A stretch of 64,000 bases of DNA from Desulfosporosinus meridiei DSM 13257 (lineage in GTDB: Bacteria; Bacillota; Desulfitobacteriia; Desulfitobacteriales; Desulfitobacteriaceae), in NCBI RefSeq assembly GCF_000231385.2, contig NC_018515.1, forward strand, positions 3,926,501 through 3,990,500, written 5' to 3'. Below are positions 56,999 to 64,000 of this stretch, piece after piece. Every line of letters starts with the position of its first letter. Position 1 is the first letter of the stretch. The notes beneath the pieces are model-generated. The model did no database searches and had not been told where the DNA came from. It saw only the letters and a list, made by a program, of their open reading frames with translations. Position numbers and translations under genes: made by a program.

Positions 56999-58111
56999 TT
57001 ACTTGGGTTTTGATTGATCCTCACGTTTATAAAACAAGGAGGGAACAATTCTTGCTTTAACTGCTTTTCCACGGATCATTACATCAAGAATCTGACCCTG
57101 AATCGCTAAATCGGCCTTGACTAATCCTAAAGCAATGTTTTTGTTTAGAGTTGGTGAAAATGAGCCAGATGTAACAAATCCAATCTCTTGCCCATCTTTT
57201 TGTAAGGGATAGTGGGAACGGGCTATTCCACGTTCAATCATTTCTAATCCTACTAACTTTCGCGGTACACCTTGTTCTTTTTGAGCGAGAATTACCTCCT
57301 TGCCAATAAAATTCACCTTATCTAGCTTAACAAAAATTCCAAGCCCAGCTTCAAGAGGAGAAATCTCCGCTCCTAATTCATTCCCATATAACGGAAGACG
57401 AGCTTCAAAGCGCAATGTGTCACGTGCACCCAGCCCAATCGGCTGTACACCCTCTAGAGCACCAACTTCCAATATTTTTCTCCACAGTTGCCGACTATGT
57501 TCAGGAGTAACATAAATCTCAAATCCGTCTTCTCCTGTATAGCCCGTCCGGGAAACCAGACAACTAATCCCGTCAATATTCCCGTGAGTGAAACTATAGT
57601 ATTTAATCTGTGAAAGATTAAGTTCTGTAATACGCTGTAAGACAGTTTCCGCTAGAGGACCTTGTAAGGCAAGCTGAGCATATTGGTCAGAGACATTCCC
57701 TAAGTTCACATTAAAACTGTCTGCTTGTTTTAATATCCAAGCATAGTCCTTATCGGTATTGGAGGCATTTACAACAATCAGAAAATGTTGAGAATTATAT
57801 CGATAAACCAACAAGTCATCCACAATTCCACCGCTTGGATAGCACATAGGAGAGTATAGAATTCTGCCATCTTCCAGCTTACTGACATCATTCGTGATCA
57901 GCATTTGAATAAACTCTAAAGCATCTTGACCACGAACCTCTATCTCACCCATATGAGACACATCGAAAAGGCCGGCCTTAGTCCGAACGGCATGATGTTC
58001 ATCTATAACACCAACATATTGAACAGGCATTTCCCATCCGCCAAAATCAATAAGTTTTGCCTTATGAGCCAAATGCTCTTCGTAAAGTGGAGTGCGTTTT
58101 AATTCATTCAT
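56999..58111 (-). CDS. gcvT: Aminomethyltransferase (glycine cleavage T protein)
   Basis: 370 residues. The folate-binding domain has HMGEIEVRGQDA and RTGYTGEDGFEIY (about 193-205); the C-terminal barrel has FVTSGSFSPTLNKNIALG. It transfers the methylene to THF, releasing ammonia. First gene of the operon, under a glycine riboswitch. The ATG follows an AAGGAGG site. Confidence 0.97.
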   Translation of the reverse strand: MNELKRTPLYEEHLAHKAKLIDFGGWEMPVQYVGVIDEHHAVRTKAGLFDVSHMGEIEVRGQDALEFIQMLITNDVSKLEDGRILYSPMCYPSGGIVDDLLVYRYNSQHFLIVVNASNTDKDYAWILKQADSFNVNLGNVSDQYAQLALQGPLAETVLQRITELNLSQIKYYSFTHGNIDGISCLVSRTGYTGEDGFEIYVTPEHSRQLWRKILEVGALEGVQPIGLGARDTLRFEARLPLYGNELGAEISPLEAGLGIFVKLDKVNFIGKEVILAQKEQGVPRKLVGLEMIERGIARSHYPLQKDGQEIGFVTSGSFSPTLNKNIALGLVKADLAIQGQILDVMIRGKAVKARIVPSLFYKREDQSKPK

Positions 58112-58256
58112 AAGAAACCTCCTTATTTTAGACTAGAAACTAGTTTTTCATAGTAGACATTTCGCGCATCAGATTTCTTCAATAGTGTTCCATATAGCAG
58201 GACATCACACCCAGAAAAAACCTTCCAAAACACCCTTGTAATTTCTGTAAATTAAA

Positions 58257-58297
58257 AGGACAGAGAAAATGCGTAGTCGCATTTTCTCTGTCCTTTA
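58257..58297 (-). terminator. Expression-platform terminator of the glycine riboswitch
   Basis: Perfect 17-base-pair stem AGGACAGAGAAAATGCG with its complement, loop ACTA, then TTTTAATTT on the minus strand. It lies between the second aptamer and gcvT, so glycine binding would be expected to prevent its formation. Confidence 0.9.
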
Positions 58298-58470
58298 ACC
58301 TGAGAGATTCGCCGTATCTCGGCTTCCCCTTTGGTGTTCTTTTACAAGAAACTCTCCAGAGTCCCGTCTTCTAGCAGTACTTTTGCCTGAGAGCTTCCCT
58401 CCTTGAAAAGCGTATTTCAAGGAATTTCTCCTTCGGCGTCTGTATTTCAGATCTCTCCTGCCAGCTTCAT
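58296..58470 (-). promoter_or_regulatory. Tandem glycine riboswitch
   Basis: On the minus strand two aptamers follow each other. The first has GGCAGGAGAG, CGCCGAAGGAG and CTCTCAGGC (about 58470-58384). The second has CTCTGGAGAG, ACACCAAAGGGG and CTCTCAGGT (about 58380-58296). Both match the conserved glycine aptamer core. A possible -35 TTGACT lies within the end of ileS upstream. It controls the gcv operon. The 398-base gap is fully explained by the promoter, riboswitch and terminator. Confidence 0.95.
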
Positions 58471-58509
58471 CCGGTATAAACTATTTACTTACTTATATAA
58501 TATGCTTTT

Positions 58510-61296
58510 TCAGTCAATAAGTCTACTGGAATTTTCTGAAATCACGTTCCTACATCGAGGGCAAATCGTCGGAAACTCTTCATTCTTGCCAACTTCCTCA
58601 TGGAACATCCAACAGCGCTCGCATTTTCTTCCTCCGGCTGGTTGAACATGAATTCCTAATCCCTTATTAACTTCCGCTGCCTGTACCCCTTCAGGTCTTT
58701 CTTCATCAGGTAGATGCATAACCAACTGGGAAACAATAAAGATTTCTGCCAAATTCGGAACTTGTTTAAGAGATTTGTACTGTTCTTCTGTCGGATACAA
58801 ATCAACTTGTGCAGTTAAAGGATGACTAATAAGTTTGTCCTGTCGCGCAATTTCCAATATTTTTGAGACATCTGTGCGTAAAGCAAGAATCTGATCCCAT
58901 CGGTTAGCCAGTTCTTCGTCCATCCACTCAGAATTCACTTTAGGCATTTCTGCTATTTGAACATTTGCCGCACTCTTTTCTCCAGGGATATACGGCCAGA
59001 TTTCTTCAGTCATGAAGGACAAGATTGGAGTTAAAAGACGTACCAGCGCATCAAGAACTTCATACAAAACTGTCTGAGCCGAGCGCCGAAGAAGAGATGT
59101 TTTCCCTTCTACATAAAGCCGGTCTTTGACAATATCCAGATAAACGGCACTTAATTCTATGGTACAGAAGTTATGAATGGTATGGTAAGTCCAGTGGAAT
59201 TCATAGGATTCATATCCCAGAAGTACTCGTTCAACTACTTTGGAAAGCTTAAGCAGAGCCCAACGGTCAATTTCTTGAAGGTCTTTATAAGCAACTTTAT
59301 CCTTAGCTGGATCAAAATCATTGAGATTGCTAAGCAAGAAACGCAAAGTATTGCGAATTTTACGGTAGGCTTCAGACATTTGTTTCATAATTCGCGGAGA
59401 AGCGGCAACATCATTTTTATAGTCTACAGAACTCACCCAAAGCCTTAAAATATCCGCCCCTAATTCCTGAACAACTTTAAGAGGGTCAACCCCATTGCCC
59501 AAGGATTTTGACATCTTGCGCCCCTGCTCATCCACAACAAAACCATGGGTTAATACATTGCGGTAAGGAGCCTGACCAAAAGCAGCCACAGAAGTGGACA
59601 GCGAGGAATTAAACCAGCCACGGTGTTGATCCGAACCTTCCAAGTAGAGATCCGCTGGCCAAGACAGTTCTGGTCGCTGCTTCAGGACACCGGCATGGCT
59701 AGTTCCAGAATCAAACCATACATCCATGATATCTGTCTCTTTACTGAAGTTTGTCCCTCCGCACTCACAAGCAGTTCCCGCCGGCAACAATTCCAAGGCA
59801 GAATGAGCAAACCAAGCATCAGAACCTTCCTGCCGGAAGAATTCTTGAACCCTGGCAATAGTTTGATCGTTAACTAACACTTTCCCACAATCCTGACAAT
59901 AGAAGATCGGGATAGGTACTCCCCAAGTCCGCTGCCGAGAAATACACCAATCTCCCCTGTCGGCTATCATGTTAAAGATCCGGTCTTTTCCCCAAGCAGG
60001 TATCCAGCGAACCTTCTCTATCTCATCTAAAGCAGCTTGTCGGAAACCATTAATCGAAGCAAACCACTGTTCAGTTGCCCGAAAGATAATCGGGCTTTTA
60101 CAGCGCCAACAGTGAGGATAACTGTGTTCGATGATTTCCTCAAGTACAAGATCTCCGGAATTCTTTAGATCCTCCACAATTACAGGATTTGCCTTTCCGG
60201 TCTTTAGTCCCGCATATGCGCCACCTTCTGAGGTAAATTTCCCTTGGTGGTCAACGGGACATAAAACGGTTAAGTCATACTTCTTGCTAACATAGAAATC
60301 ATCTTCACCATGGGCAGGGGCTGTATGAACACACCCTGTACCGGCTTCTAAGGTAACATGTTCCCCACAGATTACTAACGAGTCTCGATTCATAAGGGGA
60401 TTTTTGCATATAACCCCTTCAAGTTCCTTTCCTGAAAGTATCTTTACTACAGGAAGTTCCAGCTTCCAGAGGGAACGTAGGGATTCTAACATCCCTTCAG
60501 CAACAACCCAATGTTCTTGGTTCGCCTTTACAACGGCATACTTAAACTCAGGATGTACACTAATTGCTTGATTTGCCGGCAGTGTCCATGGAGTTGTCGT
60601 CCAAATAACGACAAATGTGTTATCTTCAGTAAGAACACTTAGTCCATCACGTACCGCAAATTTCACATAAATTGCAGTAGCTGGCTTATCGGCATATTCA
60701 ATTTCAGCCTCAGCAAGTGCAGTTTCACAGGAAGGGCACCAATAAACAGGCTTTAACCCTTTATAGATATACCCTTTCTTAGTCATATCCCCAAAAACTC
60801 CTATTTGAGCAGCTTCATACTCCTTTTGCAGAGTCAGATAAGGGTTTTCCCAATCCCCCCTTACTCCAAGCCGTCTGAATTCTTCCCGTTGAATCCCTAC
60901 ATACTTCTCTGCATAATCCTTGCATTTCTCTCTAAATTCAAGGGCGGAAACCGAATGACGGTTTACTCCTAATTTTTTAATAACTTGTTGTTCAATCGGA
61001 AGTCCATGGGTATCCCAACCAGGAACATAAGGAGCATCAAAACCCATCATGGTCTTATATTTGACGATGATATCTTTAAGTACTTTATTAATAGCATGTC
61101 CCAGATGAATATCGCCGTTCGCGTAGGGGGGGCCGTCATGGAGAATGAATTTCGGGCACCCTTCCCGAGCCTTTTGCACTTTCTCATAAAGATTCTCTTC
61201 TTCCCATGCTTTGAGAATTTCCGGTTCTCTTTTGGGAAGATTCCCCCGCATTGGGAAATCCGTTTCGGGTAGGTTTAATGTATTACGATAGTCCAT
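58510..61296 (-). CDS. ileS: Isoleucyl-tRNA synthetase
   Basis: 928 residues. HIGH motif in [12 protein letters not shown] (about 60-71) and [12 protein letters not shown] (about 595-606). The editing domain is present ([15 protein letters not shown]). A C-terminal zinc site is formed by CERCWMFH and CPRCR. Charges tRNAIle. Under a T-box leader. Confidence 0.97.
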   Translation of the reverse strand: MDYRNTLNLPETDFPMRGNLPKREPEILKAWEEENLYEKVQKAREGCPKFILHDGPPYANGDIHLGHAINKVLKDIIVKYKTMMGFDAPYVPGWDTHGLPIEQQVIKKLGVNRHSVSALEFREKCKDYAEKYVGIQREEFRRLGVRGDWENPYLTLQKEYEAAQIGVFGDMTKKGYIYKGLKPVYWCPSCETALAEAEIEYADKPATAIYVKFAVRDGLSVLTEDNTFVVIWTTTPWTLPANQAISVHPEFKYAVVKANQEHWVVAEGMLESLRSLWKLELPVVKILSGKELEGVICKNPLMNRDSLVICGEHVTLEAGTGCVHTAPAHGEDDFYVSKKYDLTVLCPVDHQGKFTSEGGAYAGLKTGKANPVIVEDLKNSGDLVLEEIIEHSYPHCWRCKSPIIFRATEQWFASINGFRQAALDEIEKVRWIPAWGKDRIFNMIADRGDWCISRQRTWGVPIPIFYCQDCGKVLVNDQTIARVQEFFRQEGSDAWFAHSALELLPAGTACECGGTNFSKETDIMDVWFDSGTSHAGVLKQRPELSWPADLYLEGSDQHRGWFNSSLSTSVAAFGQAPYRNVLTHGFVVDEQGRKMSKSLGNGVDPLKVVQELGADILRLWVSSVDYKNDVAASPRIMKQMSEAYRKIRNTLRFLLSNLNDFDPAKDKVAYKDLQEIDRWALLKLSKVVERVLLGYESYEFHWTYHTIHNFCTIELSAVYLDIVKDRLYVEGKTSLLRRSAQTVLYEVLDALVRLLTPILSFMTEEIWPYIPGEKSAANVQIAEMPKVNSEWMDEELANRWDQILALRTDVSKILEIARQDKLISHPLTAQVDLYPTEEQYKSLKQVPNLAEIFIVSQLVMHLPDEERPEGVQAAEVNKGLGIHVQPAGGRKCERCWMFHEEVGKNEEFPTICPRCRNVISENSSRLID

Positions 61297-61387
61297 TAAA
61301 AGATATCCTCCTTTGGTTCAAGCATATTATCCTTGCCGAATTTCAATGTTTTTATCACCTTACCAACTGCTATTTCGTCCGAATGGA

Positions 61388-61610
61388 GCAACTAAAAATC
61401 CCGCCCCTAATAGGGACGAGATTACTCGCGGTACCACCCATGTTGCTCTAAAGCCACTCGGAAGTCTTTTAACGGGGACAAACCGAACAAAGCTTACTTA
61501 ACCTTTCAGCCTTTCACTCCAAGGGGATCTCTTTGCACTTTCTCACGGGCTCACACCAACCCCGCTCGCTGTTTAGTCAGTTAACAAAGACTGTCCTTTT
61601 CAACGTGTTT
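61388..61610 (-). promoter_or_regulatory. T-box riboswitch (isoleucine) of ileS
   Basis: On the minus strand the T-box GGGTGGTACCGCG (61441-61429 region) is exact. The stem I apical loop has TTGGTGTGA, and a likely specifier ATC (61528-61526) precedes CCCTTGGAGTG, consistent with tRNAIle. A terminator follows with AATCTCGTCCC/GGGGCGGGATT arms and TTTTTAG (about 61422-61392). Uncharged tRNAIle would promote antitermination. Confidence 0.93.
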
Positions 61611-61614
61611 AAGA

Positions 61615-61643
61615 TTTATACTATCAAATTACTACAAATGCAA
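61615..61643 (-). promoter_or_regulatory. Sigma-A promoter of the ileS T-box leader
   Basis: -35 TTGCAT (61643-61638), 17-base spacer, -10 TATAAA (61620-61615). Confidence 0.75.
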
Positions 61644-61651
61644 TAAAAGCA

Positions 61652-62125
61652 CTAGTCTTTTAAAATAACTTTACGCAGTATGGTAATGAGTTTCGCTTGC
61701 CCTTCCGAATCAATCGGCTCCATCATCCAAAGACAAAGAAATGATAGCTTCCGGCTTTTCCAGTCTTGAACAAAAGGATCCATCTGCTCTTTGGATACGT
61801 ATAAGTGCTTAGAGTCTGGAGGGGGAGTCAAACTTACAACGACACCACGTTGTTCCATTTCATCCATTGCCCTAAAGGCACGATCTAGCAAATCATCACT
61901 TCCGGTCATCAAAACATCTCCGGAACGAAAATGGTGATCTGCTTCAGCAAACCCAACACAAAAAATCTTTATATCTTTTTCATCTGAATTTAAGTTATCA
62001 ATGGAAGCTAAAAGCTGAACCTCTTGGCCGCCAACTTTGCCAACATAAATCTCATTCTCATCCTGGTGTAAGGCAAACCCTTGAATGAGAAAGTCCGGAG
62101 ATATCTCACTAATTATTCTATACAT
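61652..62125 (-). CDS. Unrecognised conserved-context protein
   Basis: 157 residues, function not recognised. Soluble, acidic, with no signal peptide or membrane segment. Segments such as SGDVLMTGSDDLLDRAFRAMDEMEQRG and LTPPPDSKHLYVSKEQMDPF suggest a compact alpha/beta fold. It lies between divIVA and the ileS leader. Its stop lies just upstream of the ileS promoter, so it is probably the last gene of the sepF-divIVA unit. Confidence 0.7.
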   Translation of the reverse strand: MYRIISEISPDFLIQGFALHQDENEIYVGKVGGQEVQLLASIDNLNSDEKDIKIFCVGFAEADHHFRSGDVLMTGSDDLLDRAFRAMDEMEQRGVVVSLTPPPDSKHLYVSKEQMDPFVQDWKSRKLSFLCLWMMEPIDSEGQAKLITILRKVILKD

Positions 62126-62211
62126 TGATGAAACCCTTCTCCTTCAAAGTCATCTGTAAAACATTTTACCACGAAACCAGAGAGATTCGCAACATTTTCC
62201 AGCTGATCTCG

Positions 62212-62673
62212 TTAAGCGATGCCTTCATTTTTCTCTTGTAAGGTTTCTAAATCTAGATGGGCTATTAAAAAAGACTTAAGTTGCGTACGCAATAAATCGC
62301 GTTTCCTGGCAAGACCTTGGATCTCTTCTTGAATTTCTTCCCACTTCTTCTGTGCTTCAGCAACCTTTATTGTCTTAGCATGTTCTGCCTCTCGCAGAAT
62401 AATTGCCGCCTCCTGACGCGCAGACTCCTTGACTTCTTCAGCAGTTTGTTGAGCCAACACCAAAGTCTGTTGTAAGGTATTCTCTATTTGCCGATAATGT
62501 CCGATTTCCGTTTCTAACGCTTTCGTCTTTTCACGGAGTTCGAAATTCTCTGTATATGCTAATTCAAATTCTTGGCTGACATTCTCGAGGAATTTCTCCA
62601 CTTCCTCACATTGATAGCCGCGAATCCCTTTGCGAAAAGCTTTATTTCGTATATCAAGTGGAGTCATTTCCAT
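62212..62673 (-). CDS. divIVA: DivIVA-family cell-division protein
   Basis: 153 residues. N-terminal lipid-binding motif MTPLDIRNKAFRKGIRGYQ (split pattern), then a long coiled coil (about 30-130). It marks negatively curved membrane at poles and septa. ATG 62673 has GGAGGG upstream; the longer frame overlaps ylmH. Last shared member of the sepF-yggT-ylmH-divIVA block. Confidence 0.94.
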   Translation of the reverse strand: MEMTPLDIRNKAFRKGIRGYQCEEVEKFLENVSQEFELAYTENFELREKTKALETEIGHYRQIENTLQQTLVLAQQTAEEVKESARQEAAIILREAEHAKTIKVAEAQKKWEEIQEEIQGLARKRDLLRTQLKSFLIAHLDLETLQEKNEGIA

Positions 62674-62684
62674 TTTGATCCCTC

Positions 62685-63482
62685 CTAATGCCGTTGTGAC
62701 CGAAAAAGTAGGATTTGCCAAGCTATTTTGTCTTTTCGGGTATTGGAGCACTCCAATAGCTTAACGCGCCCATGCCCTCGACAAGATACTAAGTCATTAG
62801 GTTGTACTTCTGTTTCTACTTTGGTCACCCCAAGACCTGACTTTTTAACCTTACCTTGAGTTATCCATTCTTGAGCCATACTTCTTGATACCCCAAAGGC
62901 ATTAGCAATTACCGCATCTAGGCGTGATGAATTTACAGTTATACGCCGCTCTTCACCCAGTCCAGGCAGAAGATCCGGTATTCCTTCTGATATTGAAACA
63001 TTAATTTTTTCCCGCCCGGCTTCAGTCCATTGATTTAACAAAACTGGGACGATTTCCAGCGTAGTTGCAACATAGAAGCCACTCTGGCCAGCTTGAATAT
63101 CTCCAAATAAATCTCTTCGTAAGCCTAATCCCATAAGAGATCCAAGTATCTGATGATGCTCTAGTTTAGCACGCAGATTAGTGGCTCGAACTGACAACAG
63201 GGAAATCTCTGCCTGCTCCGGTTTCATGATGTCTCCCTTTGCACCCATAATAATGCGAACCCGTTCAGCATCAGGGAGTCCGCCCTCTGCCAGATAGGCA
63301 AGATGTTCTTTACGTAAAACGGATTCAATCCAATCCCGCATAGCAAAACTCAAAAATGGAGTTACCTGTTGGAACTCTTTACTAAGGACTAAATTTACTT
63401 GATCCAATAAATGAGCTGCTTCTAAACGTGCTTCTTTATCAACCCAATATTTTAAGACGCTTCGATCAATTAAATGCCTCAT
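62685..63482 (-). CDS. ylmH: YlmH-family S4-domain RNA-binding protein
   Basis: 265 residues. The C-terminal S4 domain has SSRLDAVIANAFGVSRSMAQ and VKKSGLGVTKVETEV. YlmH binds stalled 50S subunits and rescues translation in parallel with RqcH in B. subtilis. I start at ATG 63482, one base after the yggT stop; no strong Shine-Dalgarno is visible, suggesting coupling. The longer frame from TTG 63515 overlaps yggT. Confidence 0.93.
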   Translation of the reverse strand: MRHLIDRSVLKYWVDKEARLEAAHLLDQVNLVLSKEFQQVTPFLSFAMRDWIESVLRKEHLAYLAEGGLPDAERVRIIMGAKGDIMKPEQAEISLLSVRATNLRAKLEHHQILGSLMGLGLRRDLFGDIQAGQSGFYVATTLEIVPVLLNQWTEAGREKINVSISEGIPDLLPGLGEERRITVNSSRLDAVIANAFGVSRSMAQEWITQGKVKKSGLGVTKVETEVQPNDLVSCRGHGRVKLLECSNTRKDKIAWQILLFRSQRH

Positions 63483-63483
63483 T

Positions 63484-63750
63484 CTAGAAGATTTGCCATA
63501 ACAGCCATTGTGCAACGTTCAAGGCAAGGATTGCAAAGATTGGCGAGAAGTCCATTCGCATTGCAGCATTGCCAAATTGAAAACGCTGGAATGGTTTGAG
63601 GATCGGATCGGTTACATCATAGAGAACCGCAACTAATTTGTTGTTTGAGGGGTAAAACTTAGGCCCAAACCAGGACAAAATAACTCTTACAAAAATGGCG
63701 TATATCAGAATAGATATCACTTTACTTACTATTTGAACAACGAATAGAAT
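63484..63750 (-). CDS. yggT: YggT/YlmG-family membrane protein
   Basis: 88 residues if the start is ATT 63750. Two membrane segments, with VRVILSWFGPKF and PILKPFQRF motifs of the family. The only conventional in-frame start is GTG 63720, which has no binding site. GGGAGGG lies six to seven bases before ATT 63750, and starting there gives an N terminus (LFVVQIVSKVIS) like other YlmG proteins. An AUU start is rare (infC is the known case). Involved in septum or membrane organisation in related bacteria. Confidence 0.85.
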   Translation of the reverse strand: MLFVVQIVSKVISILIYAIFVRVILSWFGPKFYPSNNKLVAVLYDVTDPILKPFQRFQFGNAAMRMDFSPIFAILALNVAQWLLWQIF

Positions 63751-63751
63751 A

Positions 63752-64000
63752 CTAATCCCTCCCTAACTTAGAACTCTGCCAAAACATTCCCTTGTCTTTA
63801 AGCTCGTCTCTCATCTCCCCAGATATGTCGACGTTATTCGGAACAAACAAGAATATACCATTTCCGACTTTCTGCATGTTTCCATTTAACGCATAAGTTG
63901 TCCCACTAATAAAATCAACGATACGTTTAGCTAAAACCTTCTCAGCGTTTTCCAGGTTAACAATTACAGGCCGACGGGTCTTAAGCTGGTCGGCAATGTT
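63752..64000 (-). CDS. sepF: SepF cell-division protein, C-terminal part (cut by window edge)
   Basis: 82 residues are visible; the N-terminal membrane-binding part lies beyond 64000. I translated this by hand: VIVNLENAEKVLAKRIVDF, then GTTYALNGNMQKVGNGIFLF and PNNVDISG, the SepF ring-forming core. SepF anchors FtsZ to the membrane. The TAG stop is one base before the yggT start. Confidence 0.93.
   Translation of the reverse strand, partial: NIADQLKTRRPVIVNLENAEKVLAKRIVDFISGTTYALNGNMQKVGNGIFLFVPNNVDISGEMRDELKDKGMFWQSSKLGRD

Overview
The window reads as chromosome from a low-to-mid GC, spore-forming Firmicute of the Peptococcaceae type (Desulfosporosinus/Desulfitobacterium-like). This is inferred from gene content and order: the sepF-yggT-ylmH-divIVA-ileS division block, yteA-lspA-rluD-pyrR, a pyr operon with PyrR attenuators, yicC-remA-gmk-rpoZ-coaBC-metK, priA-def-fmt-rsmB-rlmN, a sigma-54 two-component locus and a glycine riboswitch/gcv operon. 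Most genes lie on the minus strand, so the natural reading direction is from 64000 down to 1. No rRNA, tRNA, CRISPR array, transposase or phage gene was seen.

Layout in transcription order. 64000-61652: sepF (partial), yggT, ylmH, divIVA and an unrecognised small protein. 61643-58510: promoter, T-box leader and ileS. 58470-53632: tandem glycine riboswitch with terminator, then gcvT, gcvH, gcvPA and gcvPB. 53431-51914: comB-like phosphatase and a stand-alone PduL-type phosphotransacylase. 51675-49068: a small membrane protein, yteA-like zinc finger gene, lspA and an RluD-family pseudouridine synthase. 49025-38043: a PyrR-controlled de novo UMP operon, pyrR-B-C-carA-carB-K-D-F-E. 37600-28910: a phosphodiesterase, a DUF1287 protein, rqcH (plus strand), a SERCA-like P-type ATPase and dapF.

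28809-21847 is an accessory locus that appears self-contained. An NtrC-type regulator and its membrane histidine kinase are flanked by two operons, one encoding tandem CBS-domain proteins and the other a TauE/SafE transporter, a TIGR02186-like protein and a small membrane protein. Each flanking operon has a near-perfect sigma-54 promoter (GG-N10-GC), and the two promoters share flanking bases. This is the best candidate for an undescribed regulatory system here.

21575-17182 is the housekeeping run yicC-remA-gmk-rpoZ-coaBC-metK. It is separated from priA-def-fmt by about 6 kb of accessory genes: a GntR/YtrA-type regulator with ABC exporter genes behind a perfect operator, an aryl-CoA ligase with a double ACT protein, and a uracil permease with its own PyrR attenuator. 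10691-1 continues priA, def, fmt, a YugP-type peptidase, rsmB and rlmN into a cell-wall signalling block: two FHA proteins, a PP2C phosphatase, a FtsW/RodA protein and a truncated class B penicillin-binding protein.

Two intergenic regions hold long structured DNA that known features do not explain. One is a multi-branched fold between dapF and the ATPase gene (29872-30050). The other is a 184-base palindrome inside the transcribed leader of pyrB (47932-48115). Several gene starts were moved from the longest reading frame to a codon with a good ribosome binding site, and yggT seems to need a rare AUU start.
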